Below, in pieces: positions 49,661 through 57,773 of a stretch of DNA of 64,000 nucleotides. Under the pieces are notes generated by a model. It was not told the origin of the DNA. It saw only the letters and a program-made list of their open reading frames with translations, and ran no database searches. The stretch is taken from positions 124,001 to 188,000 of the forward strand of contig JBEEGH010000034.1 of NCBI GenBank assembly GCA_041166745.1, written 5' to 3'. Numbering within the stretch: position 1 is the first letter of the stretch; every line of letters starts with the position of its first letter. This DNA comes from DASUCS01 sp041166745 (GTDB taxonomy: Bacteria; Actinomycetota; Acidimicrobiia; Acidimicrobiales; JACDCH01). Position numbers and translations under genes: made by a program.

Positions 49661-51007
49661 TCAGGTGGACGGCAGCTCGAAGCGGGCGATGGTGCCGCCG
49701 CCAGAACGGGATCGCACGGTCACCGTCGCATCGTGGGCTTCGGCGATCTGGGCCACGATCGACAGCCCGAGACCGGACCCGGGGCGGGTGCGGGCGTTGT
49801 CGGCCCGGTAGAACCGATCGAACACCTTCTCCTGGTCGTCGGCCGCGATGCCGGACCCGCGGTCGGAGACTTCGATCGCCGTGCCGTCGATGGTGATCTC
49901 GACCTGGTCGGTTTCGGCGCTGAATTTGATGGCGTTGTCGACGAGGTTGCTGACGGCGCGTTCGAGGAGGCCGCGTTGGGCTCGCACCCTTGCTGGCTCA
50001 CCGAGTGCGACGGTTACGGCGCGCCCCGAGCGTCGCCGAAATCGCTCGGCGATGTCGCCCGCGAGGTCTGCGAGATCGACATCAACGACCGGCTCGACGG
50101 TACGGGTGTCGGTGGCCAGCTCGACCATCTCGGTGACGAGGTCAGTGAGCTCTTCGAGCTCGGTGCGCGTTTCGGCCAAGAGTGTGTGGCGTTCCGCCTC
50201 GTTCAGGGTGGTCGCTCGTTCGAGGAACTCGATGTTGGTGCGCACCGTGGTGAGCGGCGTGCGCAACTCGTGCGAGGCGTCCGCCACCAGCCTCGACTGT
50301 TCATCCCGAGCGCGGGCCAATGCCGCGAGCATCGTGTTGAACGCGACGGCGAGTTGACCGATCTCGCGTCCGCCGGTGCCCGCGACGTCGATTGGTTCGG
50401 TGAGATCGCCACTGTCGGCGACGCGCTCGGCCGCGTCGCGGAGGTGTTCGATGGGCCGCGCCGTCCTGCGAGCCACAAGCAGTGCAACGAGCGCGGCCAG
50501 GGCGGTGCCGATGCCGATGATGACGACGAGCCGGGTTCGAAGCTGGCCGAGCACGGTGTCGGTCTCTCCGAGATTGCGCGCGATCTGCACCGCTCCGCCG
50601 CCCTTGAGGGCAACGGTGAGCATCCGGTACTGCTGGCCGGCGACGCTGACGTCGCGCCGCACGCTCGAGCCGCCCGACTTGGCGAGCGCGACATCGGCGG
50701 CGTTCACGGGCAACACGGGCTCCCCCGTCACGGACGACGACACCGTGCCGGACCTGTCGAGGGTCTGGGTGACGGCATCGAACTCGGCGAAGCGCGTCCG
50801 GACGCGGCTGCCGTTCGCCGCGTTGAGGTCGAGCTGCTCCAGCGTCAGGTCGCCCTGCGTGAACCGTTGGGCGCGCGCGTCGAGAAACGTGTCGACTTGG
50901 TGCCGTAGACCGCTGCTCGTACCTTGATACGACAACAACGCCGCGGCCGCGATGGCGACCGCCACGATGACCGCGACCGCGATGGCAAGGCGGATTCGAA
51001 GGGTCAC
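49661..51007 (-). CDS. MprB-like sensor histidine kinase
   Basis: A 448-residue classical kinase. Membrane segments lie at about 5-27 and 157-180 around an extracytoplasmic sensor region. HAMP follows (about 180-235). The HisKA domain has His246 in D-A-S-H-E-L-R-T-P-L, and the ATPase domain has N-L-V-D-N-A-I-K, D-R-G-S-G-I and G-S-G-L-G-L-S-I-V. The layout matches MprB, the envelope-stress kinase of mycobacteria. Its GTG overlaps the regulator's stop (GTGA). It ends the seven-gene export operon. Confidence 0.9.
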   Translation of the reverse strand: MTLRIRLAIAVAVIVAVAIAAAALLSYQGTSSGLRHQVDTFLDARAQRFTQGDLTLEQLDLNAANGSRVRTRFAEFDAVTQTLDRSGTVSSSVTGEPVLPVNAADVALAKSGGSSVRRDVSVAGQQYRMLTVALKGGGAVQIARNLGETDTVLGQLRTRLVVIIGIGTALAALVALLVARRTARPIEHLRDAAERVADSGDLTEPIDVAGTGGREIGQLAVAFNTMLAALARARDEQSRLVADASHELRTPLTTVRTNIEFLERATTLNEAERHTLLAETRTELEELTDLVTEMVELATDTRTVEPVVDVDLADLAGDIAERFRRRSGRAVTVALGEPARVRAQRGLLERAVSNLVDNAIKFSAETDQVEITIDGTAIEVSDRGSGIAADDQEKVFDRFYRADNARTRPGSGLGLSIVAQIAEAHDATVTVRSRSGGGTIARFELPST

Positions 51008-51708
51008 GACTCGCGCGCGGTGTAACCGACTCCGCGGAGTGTGTGGATCAGCCGAGGCTCGCCGCGCTCCTCGGTCTTGCGGCGGAGATAGCTGATGTAC
51101 ACGTCGAGCGACTTCGAGGAGGTCTCGAAGTCGTAGCCCCAGATCTCCGAGTAGATCTGGTCGCGTGTGAGCACGATGCCGGCGTTGACGAGCAGCAGCT
51201 CGAGCAGGTCGAACTCCGTCTTGGTCAGGTCGAGCGCGCGCGCGCCGCGAGAGGCAAGGCGCCTGCGCGGGTCGAGGCTCAGATCGCCGAGCCGCAACAC
51301 CGGATCGCTGTCGTTGACGTTGGTGCGGCGCAAAAGCGCGCGTACTCGCGCGAGGAGTTCGTCGAGCGAGTACGGCTTGACGAGATAGTCGTCGGCGCCG
51401 GCATCGAGCCCGGCGACGCGGTCGCCGACTTCATGGCGGGCAGTGAGCATGAGCACCGGGGTTCGGTCCCCGCTGCTGCGCAGTCGGCGGCACGCGGTGA
51501 GACCGTCGAGGTTCGGCATCATCACGTCCAAGATGATGACGTCCGGGTGCCTGTCGGCCGCGGCGGCGAGCGCCTCGAGGCCGTCGCCGGCGAAGTCGAC
51601 GGTGTAGCCCTCGAAGGTCAGCACACGGGCAAGAGACTCGCGTAGGCGTTGGTCGTCCTCGGCCACCAGGATGCGGGACGACCCGTCGTGAGAGCGCACG
51701 CTCGACAT
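51004..51708 (-). CDS. OmpR/MprA-like response regulator
   Basis: A 234-residue regulator. The receiver has A-E-D-D, phospho-acceptor Asp61 in V-I-I-L-D-V-M-M-P, and Lys in Y-L-V-K-P-Y. The winged-helix output domain shows L-T-K-T-E-F-D-L-L-E-L-L and S-L-D-V-Y-I-S-Y-L-R-R-K, then I-H-T-L-R-G-V-G-Y. It works with the overlapping kinase. Being last but one in the export operon, it may regulate that operon itself. Confidence 0.92.
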   Translation of the reverse strand: MSSVRSHDGSSRILVAEDDQRLRESLARVLTFEGYTVDFAGDGLEALAAAADRHPDVIILDVMMPNLDGLTACRRLRSSGDRTPVLMLTARHEVGDRVAGLDAGADDYLVKPYSLDELLARVRALLRRTNVNDSDPVLRLGDLSLDPRRRLASRGARALDLTKTEFDLLELLLVNAGIVLTRDQIYSEIWGYDFETSSKSLDVYISYLRRKTEERGEPRLIHTLRGVGYTARES

Positions 51709-51722
51709 TGCACGTGATGTTT

Positions 51723-52241
51723 TCACCCACCGGTGGTCGAGGCCGGGACGATGGCGACGGACTGGGCGGCGGTGGTGCCGTCCGCACCGGTCGCGCCCCG
51801 CACGGTGATCGTCTCTCCAGCGGTGATGTCGGTCGGTGCGGCCGCGGCGGTGCGGGTGATGGTGGTGCTGGGCAGCAGGGTGACAGTGACGGTCGCGCCG
51901 GTGCTGGTGGTGAGCTCGATGGTGCTGCCCTGCACGGACGCGACGGTGCCGCTCAGCCCGCCGCCGGCCGCGTTGCCCGCGCCGCCGCCCCCTCCCCGAC
52001 CGGCACCGCCGGCTGGGAAGGCGCCCGCGGTGGCGGCGGCCGCGGCGGGGTTCTGGCTGGCTTGGAGCGTGGCCCCGCCCCACAGACCCAGCGCCAACAC
52101 AAGACCGAGCGTCAGTGCGGCCAAAGGAAGGCGGATACGTACGCCTCTCGGGTGGCTGGACGCGAGCCAGGATTCGTCGTCGAATCCGTCGAGTTCGTCG
52201 GAGGCTTCGGCTTCGACCGATGGGGTGTCGGTGACGGACAT
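51723..52241 (-). CDS. DUF5666-like protein with membrane anchor and glycine-rich linker
   Basis: A 172-residue protein. A cytoplasmic tail (1-40) is followed by one membrane segment (about 45-62; L-A-A-L-T-L-G-L-V-L-A-L-G-L-W). Next comes a Gly/Ala linker containing G-R-G-G-G-G-G and a beta-rich domain of about 70 residues: G-T-V-A-S-V-Q-G-S-T-I-E-L-T-T-S-T-G-A-T-V-T-V, then I-T-A-G-E-T-I-T-V-R-G. That pattern is the DUF5666 type. AAGGAG lies before the ATG. Its place between the MacB-like permease and the regulator gene suggests an accessory role in export or sensing. Confidence 0.75.
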   Translation of the reverse strand: MSVTDTPSVEAEASDELDGFDDESWLASSHPRGVRIRLPLAALTLGLVLALGLWGGATLQASQNPAAAAATAGAFPAGGAGRGGGGGAGNAAGGGLSGTVASVQGSTIELTTSTGATVTVTLLPSTTITRTAAAAPTDITAGETITVRGATGADGTTAAQSVAIVPASTTGG

Positions 52242-52258
52242 CGTGATGGCTCCTTGGA

Positions 52259-53485
52259 TCATTCGTGGCGCAGCGCGTCGATCGGGCGGAGCGACGCGGC
52301 GCGGTTGGCGGGGTAGATGCCGAAGAACAGGCCGACCGCGACGGCGACTCCGAACGCGAGCGGAATCGAGTAGCCCGCAATCACTGGTGTGACACCGGCG
52401 ATCTTGAAGTGGCTGCCGATCAGGCCGGCCGCGATGCCGGCGAGCCCACCGATGATCGTGAGCACGACCGCTTCGGTGATGAACTGGCCGAGCACCGCCG
52501 AGCGCGGCGCGCCGATCGCCTTGCGGATGCCGATCTCGCGGGTCCGTTCGGTGACGGTCACGAGCATGATGTTCATCACGCCGATGCCACCGACGAGCAA
52601 CGAAATGGCCGCGACTGCGCCGAGCAGCACGGTGAAGGTTTGCGTGGTGTCCTGCGACGTCTGCAGCAGGCTGCCTTGGTTGAGCACCGTGAACGGGGTC
52701 GTCGCGGTGGCGGAGAGGTGGTGGCGGGAATCGAGGATCGTGACGATCTCGGCCTGGGCATCGTTCTCCGCGGCAACGGTGCGGGCCTGGACGATCACTT
52801 GCGGGTAGCCGCCGGCCGCGCCGGTGAGGGTGTCCTGAACCGCGGTGTAGGGCGCGACGGCGAAGTCGTCGAGATCTTGGGTGCCGTTGGATCCCTTGGT
52901 GGCTTGCAGGCCGACGACCTGGAAGGACACGCCATTGATCTGAATGCTCTGGCCGAGGGCATCGGCAGTGCCGAACAGGTTCGCGGCAGTGGTACGTCCC
53001 AACACGACGACTCGGTTGTGGTTGGTGATGTCGTCGGTCGTGAGTGCGCGGCCGGCATCGACCTTGCGCGCTGACGCGGTGAGGTAGTTCGCGTCGCTGC
53101 CCACGAACTGTCCAACCGTCGTCGTGGCGCCGTTGAACGTCGCCGTCGCGCCGTTCACGGGCACGATCGGCGAGGCACTCGTGATGTCGGGCGCCTGAGT
53201 CTTGTCGTTGAGCGCGGCGATGTCGCCGTTGTCGATCTGGATGAGAGACGTCTGGGTGCCGGTGCGTTGGGCGCCACCACCAGCGCGGCCCCGGTTGTTG
53301 ATCAGCAAGGTGTTCGTGCCGAGGCTTTCGATGCGCTGTTGCACTGCGATCGATGAACCGTTGCCGACGGCCACGAGCACGATCACGGCGCCGACACCGA
53401 TGAGGATTCCCAAGACGGTCAGCGAGGACCGCAACCGGTTTGCGGTGATGCCCCGAAGCGCGATGCGGAGACTGTCGAGCTTCAC
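52259..53485 (-). CDS. MacB-like ABC transporter permease
   Basis: A 408-residue permease with the MacB/FtsX layout. An N-terminal segment (about 20-45; L-T-V-L-G-I-L-I-G-V-G-A-V-I-V) is followed by a large extracytoplasmic region. Three segments follow at the C-terminus, with R-T-R-E-I-G-I-R-K-A-I-G-A and G-I-Y-P-A-N-R-A-A-S-L-R-P-I-D-A-L-R as family signatures. It is a mechanotransmission-type exporter component working with the ATPase 1 bp upstream and the HlyD-like adaptor. The cargo is unknown; peptides, antibiotics and envelope lipids are known for the family. Confidence 0.9.
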   Translation of the reverse strand: MKLDSLRIALRGITANRLRSSLTVLGILIGVGAVIVLVAVGNGSSIAVQQRIESLGTNTLLINNRGRAGGGAQRTGTQTSLIQIDNGDIAALNDKTQAPDITSASPIVPVNGATATFNGATTTVGQFVGSDANYLTASARKVDAGRALTTDDITNHNRVVVLGRTTAANLFGTADALGQSIQINGVSFQVVGLQATKGSNGTQDLDDFAVAPYTAVQDTLTGAAGGYPQVIVQARTVAAENDAQAEIVTILDSRHHLSATATTPFTVLNQGSLLQTSQDTTQTFTVLLGAVAAISLLVGGIGVMNIMLVTVTERTREIGIRKAIGAPRSAVLGQFITEAVVLTIIGGLAGIAAGLIGSHFKIAGVTPVIAGYSIPLAFGVAVAVGLFFGIYPANRAASLRPIDALRHE

Positions 53486-53486
53486 T

Positions 53487-54215
53487 TCACACCGCCGTCG
53501 AGTAGGTGTCGAACCGACGAGGCGTTTGGCGTTCGTCGGACATGATGAGCCCGTCGCTCACACGCACGACTCGAGCAGCAGCGTGCGCGACCTCGGGCTC
53601 GTGCGTGATGAGCACGATCGTCCGGCCCTCGGCGTGAACGCGGTGGAACAGGTCGAGGATGTCGCGGGTGGCCGCGGTGTCGAGGTTCCCGGTCGGTTCG
53701 TCGGCCAGTACCAACGACGGGTGGGTCACCAGCGCGCGGGCGACCGCCACTCGTTGTTGCTGCCCGCCCGACAGCTCGGTAGGCAGATGCCCGGCGCGAT
53801 CGGCCAGGCCGACCGAGTCGAGCGCGGCGAGCGCCCGTTCAGTGCGTTCCTTGCGCTTCACGCCACGGTACGCGAGCGGGAGCTCGACGTTGGCGAGCGC
53901 GCTGGTTCGCGGGATCAGGTTGAAGCTCTGGAACACAAAGCCGAGCTTGCGGTTGCGGACCATCGCCAGCTGACGGTCGTCGAGGCGGCGCACGTCGACG
54001 CCGTCGAGGTGATAACGCCCCCAGGTCGGCACGTCGAGGCACCCGATGATGTTCATCAGCGTCGACTTGCCCGAACCCGATGCGCCCATGATGGCGACGA
54101 AGTCGCCCCGCTCGATGCGCACGTTCACGCCGCGCAAGGCGTGAACCTCGGCCTCACCGGACGCGTACGTCTTCACGATCCGGCGGAGATCGATGACGGG
54201 CGGATGGGCGACCAT
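53487..54215 (-). CDS. MacB/LolD-type ABC transporter ATPase
   Basis: A 242-residue ATPase. Walker A is G-A-S-G-S-G-K-S-T, the Q loop F-Q-S-F-N-L-I-P, the signature L-S-G-G-Q-Q-Q-R-V-A-V-A-R-A-L, and Walker B ends L-A-D-E-P-T-G-N-L-D. This is the LolD/MacB/FtsE set. Its ATG overlaps the adaptor stop (TGATG), and the permease begins one base after its own stop, so the three are tightly coupled. Confidence 0.93.
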   Translation of the reverse strand: MVAHPPVIDLRRIVKTYASGEAEVHALRGVNVRIERGDFVAIMGASGSGKSTLMNIIGCLDVPTWGRYHLDGVDVRRLDDRQLAMVRNRKLGFVFQSFNLIPRTSALANVELPLAYRGVKRKERTERALAALDSVGLADRAGHLPTELSGGQQQRVAVARALVTHPSLVLADEPTGNLDTAATRDILDLFHRVHAEGRTIVLITHEPEVAHAAARVVRVSDGLIMSDERQTPRRFDTYSTAV

Positions 54216-55495
54216 CAGTTCACTCCCCCGCCGCCCACGCCACCGGCGCCGCCGCCGCCGCCGCCAGGGAACGCGCCGCCGCCGCCGCCGGCCGCACCGG
54301 TACCTGTGCGGGTACCCGTGGTCGCAGCGGTGCCGGTGCTGGCCGTACCGGTGCTCACCAACAGCTGTTGGCCTGCGGTCAGCCCGGACGTGATCTCGGT
54401 GCTGCTGTCACCTTGCAGCCCGGTCGTGACCGGCGTGAGGACGGGCCTACCCGACGCATCGACGTTCACGAAGCTCGCGCCGCCTTGGGTCTGGATCGCC
54501 GCCGTCGGCACTTGGAGCACGTTCGGATGACTGGCCACCTGCACGGTCACGGCCGCGGTCATGCCCGGCTTGAGCGTTGCCGGCGGACCAGCGATCGAGA
54601 TGATCGCGCTGTACGTGACCACGTTGCTCACGACGGTCGCGGTCGGATCGACTCCGACGACATTGCCGGTCAGCTGTGTGCCTGTGAGCGCGGAGATGGT
54701 CACCGTCGCGGGCTGGCCGGTCACGACTTTCACCGCGTCGATCTCGGCGAAGCCAACCTTGACTTGCAGCGTGGAGAGGTCGGCCAGGGTGAGAAACGTC
54801 GCGCTGCTGGAGCTACTCGTCGCGCTCGCACCGCCTCCACCCGCAGCCGCGCTCGACGCGCTGGACGCGCTCGATGCCGGACTCGTGCCCGAACCGCTGG
54901 CGGCCTGACCGACCAGACCGTTCAGTGCCGTGATCGTGCCGGCGGACGGAGCGGTGAGCGTCGTGTCGATGAGCGCCTTGTACGCCGCAGTCACCCCGGC
55001 CTGCGTCTGAAGTACGGCGGCCCGCGCCGATGCCACCGACGATGGATCAACGGTCGAGGACGTCCCCGGTCCTTGCCCGCTCGACGTTGACGTCCCCGCC
55101 AGGGCGCTCGACAGCTTCGCCTGGGCAGACGTCAGGTTCAGTTGCGCCACTTGCAGGTTCGTCTGCGCGGCGGTCGGATCGATCTTCGCCAACACATCGC
55201 CGGCCTGGACTTGCTGACCGACGGCTACGTCGATTTCTGACACCGTGCCCGACGTCGCAAAGCCCACATTGAGCGTGCTCGCCGGTTGCACATTGCCGGT
55301 CGCCGACACCGACTGGGTCACCGTGCCCATCTGCGCCGTGACGACCCGCGAGTTCGACGCGGTGCTGGCCTCCGCCGGGCCGATGGCGCCGTAGGCCATC
55401 ATCCCGGACGCGACCAACGCACAGCTGAGTCCCCCGTAGGCGATTGCCATTCGGCGCCCGCCCCGCGGCAAACGGCGAATGAGCTTGTTGAGCAT
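54215..55495 (-). CDS. HlyD/MacA-like membrane fusion (adaptor) protein
   Basis: A 426-residue protein. One N-terminal membrane segment or signal sequence (about 18-40) is followed by a lipoyl/barrel-sandwich half (S-V-S-A-T-G-N-V-Q-P, V-G-Q-Q-V-Q-A-G-D-V-L-A-K-I-D). A short coiled-coil region (about 110-180) is next, then the second half (A-P-S-A-G-T-I-T-A-L-N) and a beta-barrel domain. An Ala/Ser/Gly stretch interrupts the middle. The C-terminus is a run of glycines without any obvious fold. MacA-type adaptors in Gram-positives bring substrate to MacB-like permeases. GGAGG precedes the ATG. Confidence 0.87.
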   Translation of the reverse strand: MLNKLIRRLPRGGRRMAIAYGGLSCALVASGMMAYGAIGPAEASTASNSRVVTAQMGTVTQSVSATGNVQPASTLNVGFATSGTVSEIDVAVGQQVQAGDVLAKIDPTAAQTNLQVAQLNLTSAQAKLSSALAGTSTSSGQGPGTSSTVDPSSVASARAAVLQTQAGVTAAYKALIDTTLTAPSAGTITALNGLVGQAASGSGTSPASSASSASSAAAGGGGASATSSSSSATFLTLADLSTLQVKVGFAEIDAVKVVTGQPATVTISALTGTQLTGNVVGVDPTATVVSNVVTYSAIISIAGPPATLKPGMTAAVTVQVASHPNVLQVPTAAIQTQGGASFVNVDASGRPVLTPVTTGLQGDSSTEITSGLTAGQQLLVSTGTASTGTAATTGTRTGTGAAGGGGGAFPGGGGGGAGGVGGGGVN

Positions 55496-55536
55496 GACGT
55501 TTCCTCCGTTGCTTCGAGTTCGCGTGCCGGGCCGGT

Positions 55537-56358
55537 TCAGTTACCGGTCGAGGCGCCGTTGGGATTGCCGTTGCCGGCGAAGCCAGCGCCGAAGCCGCCG
55601 CCGACACGGATGGATGCAGCCGTCACCGTTCCGTCGCTACCGGTGGTGCCGTTCACTTGGATCTGCTCGCCGACGACCAGCGAGTCGACCGTGCTCTGCG
55701 TCGTGACACTGAACGTGGTCGATCCATTGGTGGTAACCGTCACGGTTGCGCCGGTGGCGTCCGAGATCGTGAAGCCGGACGCGTCGACCGCAGTCACTGT
55801 CCCTTGCACACCACGATTCGCGGTGTTCGCATTTGGAGCAGCCGAATCGTTGCCGCCGGTCGGGCCGCCGCCGTTACCGCCGGGCAATGCGCCCTGGGTT
55901 GGCGGATTGGCGCCGAGATCGGTCACTCCGGTTGCGCTCACCGTCGTGCCGGTGGTCGTACCGCGTGCAATGACGTGATCGCCGACGTTGACGTCGGCCA
56001 ATGCGCTCGACATGGTTCGGGTCACCACCGTTGAACCGTTCGTGGCCACGGTGACCGTGGGCCCGGCCGCGGTGGTCACGGTCAGGGTCGAACCCGACTT
56101 CGATGCGATCGTGCCCGACGTACCCGGCCGAGCGCCGGGCCGTCCAGCACCGTTGCTCGCCGGACCCGCGGTGGTCGAGCTCGCCGAGCTCGACCCGCCG
56201 TGCAAGACGAGGAACCCGACGATGAGCAGCAGCGCGGCCACCGCGCCGCCGGCCGCGACCATGATCGGCTTCCGTTTCGCCGCGGGACGGGAGGCGTTCG
56301 GCTCGGCGGCAGCCGCGTACGGCTGCTCATCCGGCGGCGGGAGAGGCGAATCGGTCAT
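55537..56358 (-). CDS. DUF5666-like protein with two beta domains, membrane-anchored
   Basis: A 273-residue protein. A short cytoplasmic tail (about 1-33) is followed by one membrane segment (about 35-54). Two DUF5666-type beta domains follow: G-T-I-A-S-K-S-G-S-T-L-T-V near 83 and G-T-V-T-A-V-D-A-S-G-F-T-I near 187. Each has the V-G-(D/E)-x-(V/I) element. They are joined by Gly/Asn-rich linkers. AAAGGA lies eight bases before the ATG. It is the first gene of the export operon and the 41-bp gap to the adaptor gene suggests joint transcription. Confidence 0.75.
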   Translation of the reverse strand: MTDSPLPPPDEQPYAAAAEPNASRPAAKRKPIMVAAGGAVAALLLIVGFLVLHGGSSSASSTTAGPASNGAGRPGARPGTSGTIASKSGSTLTVTTAAGPTVTVATNGSTVVTRTMSSALADVNVGDHVIARGTTTGTTVSATGVTDLGANPPTQGALPGGNGGGPTGGNDSAAPNANTANRGVQGTVTAVDASGFTISDATGATVTVTTNGSTTFSVTTQSTVDSLVVGEQIQVNGTTGSDGTVTAASIRVGGGFGAGFAGNGNPNGASTGN

Positions 56359-56489
56359 CACTACGGTCCTTTCGATTTCGACGGGACCGAGGATCCGGCG
56401 CGCGGGTAAGGCCCACGTCGGGACCGAGCAAGAACCTCCTAAGAACTGCGGGATCAGCGAAGACAGCTACGCCTACGGCGCAAGACCAG

Positions 56490-56513
56490 ATACATCAATC
56501 TGACCTGATGTAT
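56490..56513. promoter_or_regulatory. Candidate ArsR operator over the start codon
   Basis: ATACATCA (56490-56497) and TGATGTAT (56506-56513) form a perfect 8-bp inverted repeat with an 8-bp spacer. The ATG start of the ArsR-ArsC gene (56508) lies in the right arm. Repression by the gene's own ArsR domain is the obvious inference. Confidence 0.65.
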
Positions 56514-57305
56514 TGTGTAGAGGTGCTCGTCGACGACGGCGTCTCGCCGCGGGACCTCCTTCAACTCGTGGCCGACCCGATTCGCTGGCAACTGCTACGT
56601 GAGTTGGCGCGCAGCGACCGGCGCGTGAACGAGCTCACCGATCTGTCGGGCAAGGCCCAAAACCTGGTCTCGTATCACTTGCGCGAGCTGCGCTCGGTGG
56701 GGCTCGTCTCCTCTCGGCGCAGCTCGGCTGACCGGCGCGACACCTACTACCGCATCGATTCCGCGCGGTGCACCCGGCTGCTCAGCGCCGCGGGTGCGGC
56801 GCTGCAGCCAGGACTTCATCTCACGGTTGCGCCGATCGAACTGCACCCGCGCAGCGTTGGAGGCACACCGCGGGTGCTGTTTCTGTGCACCGGCAACAGC
56901 GCACGCTCTCAGATGGCTGAAGCCCTGCTCGAGCAGTTGTCCGGCCGGACCATCGAAGCCCGCAGCGCGGGCAGCCACCCCAAGGCGTTGCATCCCAACG
57001 CAGTTCGCATCCTGGGCGAGCGAGGCATCGACATCTCCGGGCGATCCAGCAAACACCTGCGTCGCTTCGCCCGTATGCGTTTCGACCAGGTCATCACCCT
57101 TTGCGACCGGGTGCGCGAGGTCTGCCCCGAATTCCCGCATCATCCGGCACAGGCCCACTGGAGCATCGCCGACCCGGCGCTGGACGGCGACAGCAACGAC
57201 AGCACCTACCCCGCCTTCCAGCGCACCGCGCAGGAACTCGAGTCGCGCATCGCCTTTCTCATACCGCAACTGATCTCGCCAACCGAACGAGGAGACACAT
57301 CGTGA
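56508..57305 (+). CDS. ArsR-type regulator fused to arsenate reductase (LMW-phosphatase type)
   Basis: A 265-residue fusion. Residues of about 15-95 are an ArsR winged helix: L-V-A-D-P-I-R-W-Q-L-L-R-E-L-A, N-L-V-S-Y-H-L-R-E-L. Residues 120-255 are a low-molecular-weight phosphatase / ArsC domain. The P-loop is C127-T-G-N-S-A-R133, and two further cysteines, Cys199 and Cys206, stand where thioredoxin-linked arsenate reductases have their relay pair. The aspartate is in A-D-P-A. The protein could therefore sense and reduce arsenate. ATG 56508 lies inside its own operator and has no ribosome-binding site, so a leaderless transcript is likely. Confidence 0.87.
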   Translation: MYCVEVLVDDGVSPRDLLQLVADPIRWQLLRELARSDRRVNELTDLSGKAQNLVSYHLRELRSVGLVSSRRSSADRRDTYYRIDSARCTRLLSAAGAALQPGLHLTVAPIELHPRSVGGTPRVLFLCTGNSARSQMAEALLEQLSGRTIEARSAGSHPKALHPNAVRILGERGIDISGRSSKHLRRFARMRFDQVITLCDRVREVCPEFPHHPAQAHWSIADPALDGDSNDSTYPAFQRTAQELESRIAFLIPQLISPTERGDTS

Positions 57306-57688
57306 TGAACGACGACACCGTCAATGTCCGCTACATGGTCGGCGACGTAGCCGCCGCCATCGATTTCTACACAACGCATCTGGGTTTCACCGTTCTCACC
57401 AGCGCGCCGCCCGCGTTCGCAGACGTGACGCGCGGCCACTTGCGTCTGCTGCTGAGCGGGCCGGCCAGCTCCGCCGGTCGGCCGATGGCCGACGGGACCC
57501 GTCCGGTCCCGGGCGGATGGAATCGCATCCATCTCCTGACCGACGACCTCGATGCCGAGATCGCCCGGCTAAAGGGCGAGGGAGTGCGGTTCCGCAACGA
57601 CGTGGTCACCGGCCCCGGCGGGTCGCAGGTCTTGCTCGAGGATCCATCCGGGAATCTGGTCGAGCTCTTCCAGCCTGCGAATCGCTAG
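57305..57688 (+). CDS. Glyoxalase/bleomycin resistance/dioxygenase-fold protein
   Basis: A 127-residue vicinal-oxygen-chelate protein. V-R-Y-M-V-G-D-V-A-A-A-I-D-F-Y-T-T-H-L-G-F opens the fold, and V-L-L-E-D-P-S-G-N-L-V-E-L-F supplies the metal-ligand Glu near the C-terminus. Members include lyases, dioxygenases and resistance proteins. Its start overlaps the ArsR-ArsC stop (TGATG), with GAGGAG upstream; GTG 57302 is an alternative. Coupling suggests a part in the arsenic response, as for ArsI C-As lyases. The Cys pair typical of ArsI is not seen here, so that role is doubtful. Confidence 0.82.
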   Translation: MNDDTVNVRYMVGDVAAAIDFYTTHLGFTVLTSAPPAFADVTRGHLRLLLSGPASSAGRPMADGTRPVPGGWNRIHLLTDDLDAEIARLKGEGVRFRNDVVTGPGGSQVLLEDPSGNLVELFQPANR

Positions 57689-57773
57689 CCCGACGAGCCG
57701 CGATGGCGGACGTTCACACACCATTCACGTTTGCGACAAGGTTGCGATACGCGCCGACGCCAAGGTAGGTGAC

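Noticed and set aside
54236..54300. GCC-rich tandem-like stretch
   Set aside because: It encodes the glycine-rich tail of the adaptor protein; a codon-level run rather than an independent repeat element.
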